Positions 1 through 8,478 of a stretch of 46,115 nt of DNA are shown here, piece by piece (positions within the stretch are counted from its first letter, which is position 1; each line of letters starts with the position of its first letter). The stretch covers positions 1-46,115 of the forward strand of contig VFJW01000025.1 of NCBI GenBank assembly GCA_009885845.1, read 5' to 3'. Below the pieces are notes generated by a model. The model was not told the DNA's origin. It made no database searches and worked only from the letters and a program-made list of their open reading frames with translations. A program made the translations under genes and the position numbers. The DNA comes from Geobacter sp. (GTDB lineage: Bacteria; Desulfobacterota; Desulfuromonadia; Geobacterales; Pseudopelobacteraceae).

Positions 1-51
1 ACTTTGACATATCCGGATTAAGCAAAAGTAAATAAAATATCTGTAAGCTTG

Positions 52-98
52 TTGACAATGAAATTATATGCCATATAATGGTTACCATTGTATGGTAA
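52..98 (+). promoter_or_regulatory. Consensus sigma-70 promoter with palindromic operator
   Basis: TTGACA (52-57) and TATAAT (74-79) are separated by 16 bases, a near-perfect sigma-70 promoter. Directly downstream lies the inverted repeat TTACCAT (82-88) / ATGGTAA (92-98) with a 3-base spacer, over the expected transcription start. A further half-site, GTGGTAA (106-112), follows. A strong promoter blocked by an operator at the start site suggests tight repression of the ATPase gene at 125; the repressor is not identified. Confidence 0.75.
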
Positions 99-124
99 TC
101 ACATTGTGGTAACAAGGATTCGAC

Positions 125-1252
125 ATGGCAAACCCCTTTTACATAAAACAGTTACCGCTTGACACTCCCTTTTGTAATCGACAAAAAGAGATCGCTGAAC
201 TGTGTCGATTGGCTGAATCAAAAAATGACGTTGTCATTCATTCGCCCAGGCGCTACGGTAAAACCTCTCTTGTCCGCAGAGTGCAGAAGGAACTGTCTGA
301 CCGGGGAGGGCTCACAATTTATGCCGATTTTTTCGGAGTCGGTTCAATAGATGATGTTGCAGCCCGGATGGCGGAAGCGGTCTTTCGAGTGACCCATAAG
401 AAAGAGCCTCTGTGGAAAAGCGCTCTGAAATTTCTGACTACATTTCGACCGGTACTCCGTCCTGATGCTGATGGTGGAGTAGAATTGACGGTAGAGTCCT
501 CATCTGCGGGCAGGACCGGCCTGCCGCTCCTCAATGAAACCATGGAGTCACTACGGCAATTTATAGACAACACCGACGCTTTGGTGCATATCGCGCTGGA
601 TGAATTCCAGGAAATCGTGGTTCTGCCGGATGCAGTGAAAATTGAAGCCGCTTTGCGGACTCATATTCAACAATATAAGGCATCTCATTTTTTTGTCGGT
701 AGCCGTCGCAGGCTTCTGCTCGGGATGTTTAACGAACGGCAGAGGCCGTTTTTTCAGAGTGCATTCGATTACCCGCTTCAGCCGCTGCCTCGGGAAGAAC
801 TGGCGGAATTCCTGTCAAAGCAGTTCAGCGAGAACGGCATTAGCTGCTCAAAAGAGATGGCGACCCACTTGGCGGAACTTGTTGATTGCTATCCCTACTA
901 TGCCCAGAAATTTGCCCATCATGTCTATGATCTGGCCGCTTCAGAAGTTACCTGGGCTGAAATAAAAATGGCGATGAGAAGTCTGATCTTTTCCGAAGGG
1001 ACAGCGTTCGAATACGCCATTCAAGGCTTGGCCCCACAGCAACGCCTATTGCTCCGCGCCATTGCCAGGGAACCGGCAAAACAGATCATGGCGACAAAAT
1101 TCATGCGTACGCACAACCTGGGATCGGTCAATGCCGTAAGGAATTCGCTCAAACAACTGGAACTGCTGGACTACATTGAAAAAGACGCTGATAACGTCTG
1201 GCATGTGATTGACCCGGTTTTTATCTGGTGGTTGACTGGGAGAGGAGAGTAA
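125..1252 (+). CDS. DUF234-type (archaeal ATPase family) P-loop ATPase
   Basis: A 375-residue protein with a STAND/AAA-like ATPase core. The P-loop SPRRYGKTSL lies near residues 40-49, and a Walker B-like strand ending LDEFQEI is near 158-164. A C-terminal winged-helix segment ends in VIDPVFIWWL, the hallmark of the archaeal-type ATPase family with a DUF234 tail. These proteins are common in accessory regions and their cellular role is mostly unknown; a regulatory or defence role is possible. The ATG at 125 fits a transcript starting near 86. The next gene is about 200 bases downstream and has its own promoter. Confidence 0.8.
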   Translation: MANPFYIKQLPLDTPFCNRQKEIAELCRLAESKNDVVIHSPRRYGKTSLVRRVQKELSDRGGLTIYADFFGVGSIDDVAARMAEAVFRVTHKKEPLWKSALKFLTTFRPVLRPDADGGVELTVESSSAGRTGLPLLNETMESLRQFIDNTDALVHIALDEFQEIVVLPDAVKIEAALRTHIQQYKASHFFVGSRRRLLLGMFNERQRPFFQSAFDYPLQPLPREELAEFLSKQFSENGISCSKEMATHLAELVDCYPYYAQKFAHHVYDLAASEVTWAEIKMAMRSLIFSEGTAFEYAIQGLAPQQRLLLRAIAREPAKQIMATKFMRTHNLGSVNAVRNSLKQLELLDYIEKDADNVWHVIDPVFIWWLTGRGE

Positions 1253-1381
1253 GCGAGGAAGTAATTGATGTATGAAGGGATGGAATAAGTTGTCAGAGTG
1301 ATGTTTGATGTCGGATAAACCGGGGAGATGCCCCTATTTTGTTCAGGCAAATGGATATAGTTCAGCGGCTGAAAAAATTAG

Positions 1382-1426
1382 TTGACCATAAAACATCAAT
1401 TGGTATATTTAGCATAGTACCAATTG
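1382..1426 (+). promoter_or_regulatory. Promoter with overlapping palindromic operator for the MqsA-like/YhcG pair
   Basis: TTGACC (1382-1387) and TATATT (1404-1409), spaced by 16 bases, make a good sigma-70 promoter. The inverted repeat CAATTGGTA (1397-1405) / TACCAATTG (1418-1426) overlaps the -10 box and the start site. The second arm sits in a self-complementary ACCAATTGGT (1419-1428). Such an operator is typical of autoregulation by an HTH antitoxin, here probably the gene at 1459. It also shows that translation cannot begin upstream at 1339. Confidence 0.75.
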
Positions 1427-1458
1427 GTGTTTTCGCAATCCAGGGCAACGGTGTGACA

Positions 1459-1860
1459 ATGATCTGCACAAACTGTTTTGAAGCCGAATACAAGACCACC
1501 AAGACCGAATTAACGGTCACCGTCAACGGTGAGAGTCACGTCCTGCGCGACCTTGATTGCGAGACATGCCCGGCCTGCGGGGAGTCAATTTTTACCCACG
1601 CCCAAAGCCTGGAGATCGACAAAAAACGGGTCACTCTGGAATTCGGATTAAAGCCGCTGCTTACCTCTGATCAACTGAAAACCTTGCGGCGTGTCCTGGA
1701 CATGAAGCTGGCAGAAATCTGTGACCTGCTGCATGTCGGGCGCAATACCTATGGCCGATGGGAGCGGGGAGAGGTTGAGATTACGCCGTCCATGAACCTG
1801 TTGGTGCATAGCCTTATGGAGAAAATGCCTGATGTCTGCGATAAGGTGATAAAAAAATGA
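1459..1860 (+). CDS. MqsA/YgiT-type zinc-finger HTH regulator (antitoxin-like)
   Basis: A 133-residue protein. The N-terminus carries two CxxC pairs (Cys3/Cys6 and Cys37/Cys40, with Cys34 beside them), the YgiT-type zinc-binding pattern of MqsA antitoxins. The C-terminus has an XRE-like helix-turn-helix (about residues 70-115, with GRNTYGRWERGE in the recognition region). I chose the ATG at 1459 because the promoter and operator lie at 1382-1426. A GTG at 1453 in the same frame has a better-placed AGGG and is equally possible. It overlaps the YhcG nuclease gene by four bases (ATGA), so the two are translated together. It probably represses its own operon. No MqsR toxin is attached here. Confidence 0.8.
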   Translation: MICTNCFEAEYKTTKTELTVTVNGESHVLRDLDCETCPACGESIFTHAQSLEIDKKRVTLEFGLKPLLTSDQLKTLRRVLDMKLAEICDLLHVGRNTYGRWERGEVEITPSMNLLVHSLMEKMPDVCDKVIKK

Positions 1861-2942
1861 CTAAGAAAAAATCCGTAGATAAGCCTGCCGTCCTGATTCG
1901 GGACGTAATACGACCTGAATTTTATCAATCTGTTACGGATGTTCTGCAAGCTGCTCGCTCCAATGCATATCGCGCCGTCAACCGCGTCATGGTGGAAGCA
2001 TACTGGACTGTCGGACGGATGATCGTTGAGGAGGAACAGCAGGGGATGGAGCGAGCGGAGTACGGGACTTATCTGATTCGTAATCTTTCCATTAAATTGA
2101 TGAATGAGTTTGAAAAGGGTTTTGATGAACGGGAATTGAGAAGAATGCGCCAGTTTTATATTGCATATCCAATTCGGGGCGCACTGCGCCCCGAATTAAG
2201 ATGGACCCACTATCGCCTTCTTCTCCGAATAGAAAATGAGAATGCCCGCACCTACTACCTAACTGAAGCTGCAGACCAGAACTGGAGCACCCGCGCTCTC
2301 GAACGCCAGATAAATTCTCTCTATTACGAGCGTCTGTTGATGAGCCGTGACAAGACACCGGTCATTGAAGAGATGCAAGAGAAGACCGCGCCTCTTGTCG
2401 CCACGCCGCGTGCTTTCATCAAAGACCCGTATGTACTCGAATTCCTCGGTTTGCAGGATAATCCTGGTTTCCGGGAAGCGGAGCTGGAAACCGCTATCAT
2501 CGGCAAGTTGCAGGCGTTCATGCTGGAGCTGGGGAAGGGCTTCGCCTTTGTTGCCCGGCAGCAGCGGATCAGTACTGAGACCAAGGATTTTTATGTCGAT
2601 CTTGTCTTTTACAATTACATCTTGAAATGTTTCGTCCTCATCGATCTGAAGAGCGGTGAATTGACCCATCAGGATATCGGGCAGATGGACATGTATGTGC
2701 GCCTGTACGAAGATACGATCAAGGGCCAGGATGACAACCCGACGGTCGGCATTATTCTCTGCACCGAGAAGGATCAGACTGTGGTGAAGTATTCGGTACT
2801 GAACGAGAGCAGCCAGCTTTTTGCCTCGAAATACCGGCTGTACCTGCCGTCCGAGGAGGAGTTAAGGATTGAGATTGAGAGGGAACGGGAGATGGTTGTG
2901 AGGGAGAGGTTGGAGGGGTATGGCGTAGGAGTGGGAGAGTAG
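1857..2942 (+). CDS. YhcG/DUF1016 family PD-(D/E)XK nuclease
   Basis: A full-length 361-residue member of the YhcG (DUF1016) family. The N-terminal helical DUF1016 domain (about residues 15-175) includes the DERELRRMRQFY segment. The C-terminal PD-(D/E)XK nuclease fold (about 185-345) shows FVARQ, VDLVFYN and FVLIDLKSG, which give the expected Asp and Asp-x-Lys positions. YhcG proteins are predicted DNA nucleases often found near type I restriction genes. Here the partner is instead an MqsA-like regulator that overlaps its start (ATGA at 1857-1860), which gives the pair a toxin-antitoxin layout. A truncated second family member lies at 35842. Confidence 0.85.
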   Translation: MTKKKSVDKPAVLIRDVIRPEFYQSVTDVLQAARSNAYRAVNRVMVEAYWTVGRMIVEEEQQGMERAEYGTYLIRNLSIKLMNEFEKGFDERELRRMRQFYIAYPIRGALRPELRWTHYRLLLRIENENARTYYLTEAADQNWSTRALERQINSLYYERLLMSRDKTPVIEEMQEKTAPLVATPRAFIKDPYVLEFLGLQDNPGFREAELETAIIGKLQAFMLELGKGFAFVARQQRISTETKDFYVDLVFYNYILKCFVLIDLKSGELTHQDIGQMDMYVRLYEDTIKGQDDNPTVGIILCTEKDQTVVKYSVLNESSQLFASKYRLYLPSEEELRIEIEREREMVVRERLEGYGVGVGE

Positions 2943-3221
2943 GGTATTATGCTGAAAGATAGAAAAATAGATAAGAACGTCCCTCTAGGTGTTTCCCGGC
3001 AATGCAGGCTGATGTCGTTAGTTTTATCTCGGAACTGCTTAAAGTGACGGCGATGGGTGACAGGCTGTGAATAAAGATTGACGGGGAATTAAGTAAGGTG
3101 TCCCCCGAACTCCTCCCATATAAATAGTCGCCGTTTTTTCTTTTGGTGTAGCTCAACTCGGTTTTAGTACTGTGCCACTGTGGTGAACAATGCAACTTTC
3201 GGAATTAAAAGAGGAATCGGT

Positions 3222-3941
3222 ATGCGCAAACGCCAACCGAAACACGAGAACCAGTTGAAGTCCATTGAGGGCGCAGCCCCTACCGAGGTGATTCGAAGAA
3301 TCGGAATCACTGATTACACAGAAGCTGGCTATCTTGAATCGGAAGTGATCGCAGCGCTCATCCGAAACCGAGTTCAAGCGTCCGTAGGTGTCGTCGAGGA
3401 AGCGACGGTCGAGTTGAACCGACGAATACAAATTTTTGTCGGCAAGCGCCTTAGATCAGAAATATGGAGCAAAATGGAAATGGTAGGCCGAGGCAGCACA
3501 GTCATTGAGGATACCATCGACTACGTGTGGGATGCGCTTCTCGAGGAGGAGGGCATTTCAAACTGTGAGGTATATTTCGCGGTTTTCGTGCGTGAACGGG
3601 TCGACGACTATATGCGCCATTTGCTCACAGAGAAGAACAGCATGGAGTCCATAGATGCGATGACAGTGAATGACGAGGACGGCAATCAGACGCCGATGAT
3701 CGACATGGTTGAGGACGATGATACTGAGACGCCCGAGGAGATTACAATGCGAAGTGAGCAAAGCGTGGCTCTTCGCAATACACTGATGTCGCTGCCTCAA
3801 GCGGAGAGGAGTGTTTTTTATTTCCGCAAGGAGTGCGAATATGAGTGGGAAAAGGTCGCGGAGTTAATGGGCTGTTCGATTCCCACGGCCCGACAACATT
3901 TGAAAAGAGGCATGCAAAAGCTCCAGGGGGTGATGGAATGA
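3222..3941 (+). CDS. Sigma-70 family RNA polymerase sigma factor, ECF-like
   Basis: A 239-residue protein. The C-terminal region 4 HTH (about residues 185-238) begins LMSLPQAERSVFYFR and continues with EKVAELMGCSIPTARQHLKRG, the typical promoter -35 recognition helices. The middle part (about 70-140) could be a divergent region 2, but the match is weak. The ATG at 3222 has GAGGA six bases upstream; an in-frame start at 3180 lacks such a site. The end overlaps the next gene by ATGA. As first gene of a tightly overlapping trio it probably directs transcription of the local system, although no target promoter can be picked out by eye. Confidence 0.7.
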   Translation: MRKRQPKHENQLKSIEGAAPTEVIRRIGITDYTEAGYLESEVIAALIRNRVQASVGVVEEATVELNRRIQIFVGKRLRSEIWSKMEMVGRGSTVIEDTIDYVWDALLEEEGISNCEVYFAVFVRERVDDYMRHLLTEKNSMESIDAMTVNDEDGNQTPMIDMVEDDDTETPEEITMRSEQSVALRNTLMSLPQAERSVFYFRKECEYEWEKVAELMGCSIPTARQHLKRGMQKLQGVME

Positions 3942-4555
3942 CTACAATAAAAAGGAGAGAAGTCGAGCACCTCATCACAAACTTCCTAAACAAGCAACCC
4001 AACCCAAAGACACCGGACTGGAAGCAACTCATCGAACTTTTCCCGCAGCACGCCATTGCCATTGCTGATGCCGCAATTGTGCGCGCCGCAGGTGATGCGG
4101 CGGATGGATCTGATGAGCCGTACGAGCTAGACGTGGAACTGGCGAATCGCACCCTCAGCAAGGCCCTGAGTAAGGTTCATCAGGCGCACAGTTCGAACTT
4201 GGAGTTAGCCAAGAAAAAAGTCGCTTGCATTCAAAAGCCGGCTACTCGCAGGCAAATGGCAATTGAGGTTGGCATTGGCCCGTACCCTTCGCTTATCAAT
4301 GGGATTTTGTCGGGGCGTATAAAGGGGCCGTCGAAAGTGCTGGAGGCACTCGCGGCACGGCTTGACGTGCCTAGAGTCTCATTGATCGAATTCTTCCGCC
4401 AATGTTTCGAAGGCAGTGCTGTTCCCGCGTTCAAAGGTGGCGACAGCAAGCCAAAGGTTGCTATTAAGCCGGTGCCATGGAAAGAGGCTGTTAGAGGTCT
4501 CGAACTCTCCGAAGAAGAGACGATACGACTGATAAAGCTTGGTGAGGAAGAATGA
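3938..4555 (+). CDS. HTH-containing protein between the sigma factor and the IrrE-helicase
   Basis: A 205-residue protein I cannot assign to a named family. Residues about 100-150 resemble a Cro/XRE-like helix-turn-helix (ATRRQMAIEVGIG, then a recognition-like stretch, then VLEALAARLDVPRVSLIEFF). The C-terminal tail is acidic. The start at 3938 overlaps the sigma stop by four bases, and its own stop overlaps the next start by four bases, so all three products are translationally coupled. By position it could be a repressor or anti-sigma partner cleaved by the IrrE domain of the next gene, as ImmR is by ImmA. That role is inference. Confidence 0.6.
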   Translation: MTTIKRREVEHLITNFLNKQPNPKTPDWKQLIELFPQHAIAIADAAIVRAAGDAADGSDEPYELDVELANRTLSKALSKVHQAHSSNLELAKKKVACIQKPATRRQMAIEVGIGPYPSLINGILSGRIKGPSKVLEALAARLDVPRVSLIEFFRQCFEGSAVPAFKGGDSKPKVAIKPVPWKEAVRGLELSEEETIRLIKLGEEE

Positions 4556-7500
4556 ATCCTTTCCAGCGTACGCGTGAGAAAGCAATGGTTCTTCGATCGA
4601 AGCTGCTCGAAGAGCGCTGCGACAAAGCTGTTCACGTCGATGACCTTCTCTCCCCCGACTTGATTGAGCAGAAGCTTGAGCTCGGCATAGCATACGTTCC
4701 GAAGGGGGCGACTGACCTCGGCAATGCCGATGCGATTTTGCGACGGGCGGAGGACTATATCTATATCCGCGACGACTTGAGCGATTCTGAAAAGGCCTAT
4801 CTCGTCGCTCACGAACTGGGCCACTACGTCCTAGACGAGGGTCAAGAAGAAACGTCGATCGCGGCGTTAAAGTCGTTGGTCGCTGCAGAAGGCTCACCCG
4901 CGGTTATCAAGGTCGAAGCATACGGGGCTCGAGAACGTCAAGAGCTTCGTGCCAACGTTTTCGCTCGTGAGCTTCAACTGCCCCGCTCCGTCGCCCGCAA
5001 GCTTTACGAAGCCGGCGTTGGGCCAAGGCAGGTGGCCATCGACTATGGTATCCACCTTGAAGTGGTGAGACAGCAAATGTTGGATGCTGTAATGCTTCCC
5101 CCGATGGTCGCTTCGACTGAAGTGAAGGCTCCACCACCTCCGAGCCCGGACCAAGTCAAGGCAATCGAGGCTGCCGAGCGTTTTGTCAATGTCGTAGCCG
5201 GGCCTGGGTCAGGAAAAACAACGACGCTCGTACATCGGGTCCGGTATCTCATTGAGGAACGTGGCGTCGACCCAAGTCACATCCTTGTTCTTACGTTCAC
5301 GAATAAGGCGGCCTTCGAACTTATAGAGCGTTTGCACGACGCAGGTATCGTCCGGGCCTCGGATGTATGGGCTGGAACATTTCACGCGTTTGGACTTGAG
5401 TTTCTTCGCAAATATCATCAATGCTTTGGCCTAGAAAGCGACGTAGTCGTTGCGGATATGCTCAACTCGATTACATTACTGAATAGAGAACTTCCAGCAC
5501 TGGAACTCAAGCATTACAAACGAGTCCAGGACCCATACGAGTGGCTGCCTAGTGTAGTCGCAGGTATTAAGCGTTTGAAAGAAGAGATGGTCACGCCCGA
5601 GACCTACCGAAAGTCTTTGTCTGGGCTGTCTGCGACCTCCCATGGCGTGCGGCTTCAGCGCGAGGACGTGGCCACGCTGTATGAATGTTATGAGCGAGCG
5701 CTGAAGGGCAAGAAGCTGGTGGACTTCGTCGATCTTGTATCCAAGCCCGCGAAGGCTTTAAATGAGGATCGACCGCAGTACGGAGAAATTGCAGACAAGT
5801 TCCAGTACGTGCTGGTGGACGAATACCAGGACGTGACCTTCGCGATGGTCGAGCTGATCCGTCAGATTGCCAAGAATGCCAAGTCTCTGTGGGTCGTCGG
5901 TGATGTTCGACAGGCTATCCACCACTGGCGTGGAGCATCAGTGCACAGCCTGATGCGCTTCAACCAGGTCTTCAAAGCGCAGGACAGCAACGCGAGTCTC
6001 CGCACCTATCCGCTGGAATTCAATCGACGGTGCTCCTCCGAGATTCTTACAGTTGTGCAACAGGTCGGCCGCCAGCACGTCTTGGAGGACACACCACTCA
6101 AACTCACAGATACAACGGCCACCGCTGGGACAGTGGGCCACATACCCATCCTTGTACAGTGCCAGCCGGCATCGGCAATGGCCGAAGCGGTGGCCGAGGG
6201 TGTTCAGAGGCTGTACAAGAATGGGATTTCCTACGGCAAGCAGGCCGTTCTGAGTCGCGGGAACTTCGAGGTCCAGCAGATCTCGGCACGCTTGCGCGAG
6301 AGGAACATTCCTGTGCTCTACATCGGAGAGCTAGCCCAGCGAAGGGAAGTGAAGAACCTGCTTTGCCTGATGCAGTTGCTTGTCGAGCGGCCACCGCGCG
6401 CCCTTGTGGGATTGATGGGAGAACCGGGGCTGAAAGTGGAGTTGGAAGACCTGCGCATCCTTCTGGATGCGTGCGTCAAGTATCCGCTGCTGCAGCGGGG
6501 TGGGTGGCGTGATAAGTGGCCGGTAGGTCTTTCAACGAAGTCGTGTGCGGCGCTGGCTAAAATTCGTGACCTGTTACAGGGGCAAGGGCGACGGTCGAGT
6601 CCTTGGGGTTTTGTCTGCGATATTCTGCTGGAGCATCGCTTCGGCTATCCAGATCTTTCCGACCAGTCCATCAACGCCCATTCGATCCGTTTAGCTCTTT
6701 GGCAGTTTGCATACGCAACACGAGCAGGAGACGGAGAAGGCAAATTGTCGACGTTGACGCGCTACCTTCTGCGTCAGCAACTTCGACAGCGCATCAACGA
6801 AACCTATGCGGATCGTGAGATTCCCCCAGAGGCGGCTGGCATCGACGCAGTGCACATGTTGACCATTCACGGCTGCAAAGGCTTAGAGTTCGAAGCGGTT
6901 CATGTGGCGAACGTGAATATTGACGACTTCGGCCCAGATGCTCCTACATGGCGTGGCGAGCAGCCAATCCTCACCATTGTTCCGCCCGAGGCACTTCATA
7001 GCGATCGCAAGAAATGGGACTTCGAGGCAGCTGTCGAGCGAAACAACCTTCTCTACGTGGCTATATCCCGCGCGCGTCGCCATCTGCTGATGTATGAAAA
7101 CGGCGAAGACCTGAGGAAGCGTGCGCCTCAATTAACACAGCTACCGGCACCGTACAAAAGTTTCTCGTTTAGGGGTAGCCCAGAGGTGAAGGTGCCAATT
7201 TCGCCGCCGACCGCCGAAGTGACGCCGGACCCAATGCCGTTCGCCGAGTTTGAGACATACGCGCGTTGCCCGCATCAACACTGGTGCCGCTACGTACTGG
7301 ATCTGCCGGGCGAACAGCAGAAGGACATTGCAATTCGCGCGCGTTGGGCCATCATGGCCGCGCTTAAAAGAATCGCAGCGGACATTTCCTTGAACAAGCG
7401 CAGCACGTTTGCCTTGGCGTGGCAGGAGCACAAGCTTCCAGCAAAAGCTGATGATGCCCAGCTTTTGGAACACGCGAAAGAAGTCTTCGAGGTTGGCGTC

Positions 7501-7884
7501 CGGGTGATTGAGCAATCTCAAGGCTCACACGCTGAACCTGAAACGCACGTCGACGGCTTCAAAATCCGATTGCCCTGGCTGCTGCTCGATGAGACGGGCC
7601 GCAAGCCCTCGATCGAGTTTCTTCTTTTCTCCGGAAGTCTTGAGGTAGCATCCAAGCTCTGGCGTCCCATGCTCAATGGCCTGAAGCCAAAAGATGCCGA
7701 TGAGTTGACGATGCACTGCTTGTTGGGCTATCGGGACGAGAAGTTCAAGCCCAGCGGGAGAATCTCGAGCACTAAGGCGTTCACTGCTGTTCAGAAGTAT
7801 CGCGCGGGCGATCGCGAGCCCGTAACCGGCAAGCACTGCAACTGGTGCGCCTACTCGACGTTTTGTCCGACTTGGCCGCTTTAA
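4552..7884 (+). CDS. IrrE-type metallopeptidase / UvrD-like SF1 helicase / cysteine-cluster fusion
   Basis: A 1110-residue three-part protein. Residues 1-150 are an ImmA/IrrE metallopeptidase domain with HELGH at 87-91 and a third-ligand segment around Glu131 (ELRANVFA). Residues about 195-870 are a UvrD-type SF1A helicase: Q-motif near 199, Walker A GPGSGKTT at 217-224, LVDEYQD near 420, GDVRQAIHHWRGA near 450, TIHGCKGLEF near 770 and LYVAISRARRHL near 830. The C-terminus (about 890-1110) has cysteines in ARCPHQHWC and CNWCAYSTFC, spaced like the Fe-S staple of AddB/Cas4-type nucleases, but I see no convincing PD-(D/E)XK active site, so it may be a DNA-binding or dead nuclease domain. ATGA overlap with the HTH gene. 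Probably a DNA-structure sensor or processor. Confidence 0.85.
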   Translation: MNPFQRTREKAMVLRSKLLEERCDKAVHVDDLLSPDLIEQKLELGIAYVPKGATDLGNADAILRRAEDYIYIRDDLSDSEKAYLVAHELGHYVLDEGQEETSIAALKSLVAAEGSPAVIKVEAYGARERQELRANVFARELQLPRSVARKLYEAGVGPRQVAIDYGIHLEVVRQQMLDAVMLPPMVASTEVKAPPPPSPDQVKAIEAAERFVNVVAGPGSGKTTTLVHRVRYLIEERGVDPSHILVLTFTNKAAFELIERLHDAGIVRASDVWAGTFHAFGLEFLRKYHQCFGLESDVVVADMLNSITLLNRELPALELKHYKRVQDPYEWLPSVVAGIKRLKEEMVTPETYRKSLSGLSATSHGVRLQREDVATLYECYERALKGKKLVDFVDLVSKPAKALNEDRPQYGEIADKFQYVLVDEYQDVTFAMVELIRQIAKNAKSLWVVGDVRQAIHHWRGASVHSLMRFNQVFKAQDSNASLRTYPLEFNRRCSSEILTVVQQVGRQHVLEDTPLKLTDTTATAGTVGHIPILVQCQPASAMAEAVAEGVQRLYKNGISYGKQAVLSRGNFEVQQISARLRERNIPVLYIGELAQRREVKNLLCLMQLLVERPPRALVGLMGEPGLKVELEDLRILLDACVKYPLLQRGGWRDKWPVGLSTKSCAALAKIRDLLQGQGRRSSPWGFVCDILLEHRFGYPDLSDQSINAHSIRLALWQFAYATRAGDGEGKLSTLTRYLLRQQLRQRINETYADREIPPEAAGIDAVHMLTIHGCKGLEFEAVHVANVNIDDFGPDAPTWRGEQPILTIVPPEALHSDRKKWDFEAAVERNNLLYVAISRARRHLLMYENGEDLRKRAPQLTQLPAPYKSFSFRGSPEVKVPISPPTAEVTPDPMPFAEFETYARCPHQHWCRYVLDLPGEQQKDIAIRARWAIMAALKRIAADISLNKRSTFALAWQEHKLPAKADDAQLLEHAKEVFEVGVRVIEQSQGSHAEPETHVDGFKIRLPWLLLDETGRKPSIEFLLFSGSLEVASKLWRPMLNGLKPKDADELTMHCLLGYRDEKFKPSGRISSTKAFTAVQKYRAGDREPVTGKHCNWCAYSTFCPTWPL

Positions 7885-7984
7885 ACCTACCTTTTTTCTC
7901 GCCATCCTTTCTTTTTTGCTCCCCCATCTCGGTTTAATTAATACAAAGCCGTTATTCCAGCAGTAACCGAAAAGGGGATACATC

Positions 7985-8467
7985 ATGAAAGTCAAAGTTT
8001 TTCTACAATCAGAGTTGCTTAGTGACATCGAAGTAGTTGAGGTTGAGTCTGACGGGGGGCATACCGCTCTTCGTGCTGCCTGCCTTGCAAAAATCAGTCA
8101 ACAACCCGACGAGAAGGTTTTCCTCTTCGTCGAAGATGAGGACGACGAACATGCGCTGGAGAAGCTCGCTCAAATTGACGAGGGCCTGCGCATCCATTTG
8201 CACCGTCTGAAGAGCATTGACGTCATCGTCTACTACGCCGGCAGAGATGTTCGGCGCTCGTTTCGCCCGAGCACAACGGTGGGACGAGTGAAGAAGTGGG
8301 CAACGCACGAAATGGGAGTCGCCGCCTCGGATGCGGCTGAACTGATGCTACAGATTAAAGGTGCCGACAACCGGCCTGACGCCGACATCCACATCGGCAC
8401 GCTCGTGAAGGCGCCCGAGCACACACTTGAGTTCGACCTTGTTCCTTCTCCCCGCGTGAATGGTTGA
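7985..8467 (+). CDS. Ubiquitin-like modifier with two beta-grasp domains (BilA-like)
   Basis: A 160-residue protein that reads as two ubiquitin-like halves: residues 1-76 (beginning MKVKVFLQSE) and 77-157 (beginning SIDVIVYYAGRDVRRSF). The second half resembles the DUF2604/multiubiquitin type, with paired beta strands, a central helix (VGRVKKWATHEMG) and a final strand (LEFDLVPS). The protein ends in Arg-Val-Asn-Gly, a bare C-terminal glycine ready for adenylation. The gap from the helicase gene is 100 bases with T-rich runs, so a separate transcript is possible. It is followed by E2, JAB and E1 genes, which fixes its role as a conjugated modifier. The tandem layout recalls ISG15 and bacterial BilA. 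Confidence 0.82.
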   Translation: MKVKVFLQSELLSDIEVVEVESDGGHTALRAACLAKISQQPDEKVFLFVEDEDDEHALEKLAQIDEGLRIHLHRLKSIDVIVYYAGRDVRRSFRPSTTVGRVKKWATHEMGVAASDAAELMLQIKGADNRPDADIHIGTLVKAPEHTLEFDLVPSPRVNG

Positions 8468-8478
8468 GGGGGGGCGAT

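Noticed and set aside
1339-1458. Longer N-terminus for the MqsA-like protein
   Set aside because: The promoter and operator for the gene lie inside this stretch, and MqsA-type proteins begin at the CxxC zinc finger.
7885-7984. Intrinsic terminator between helicase and Ubl genes
   Set aside because: There are T-rich runs but no convincing GC-rich stem in front of them, so I cannot call a terminator or exclude read-through.
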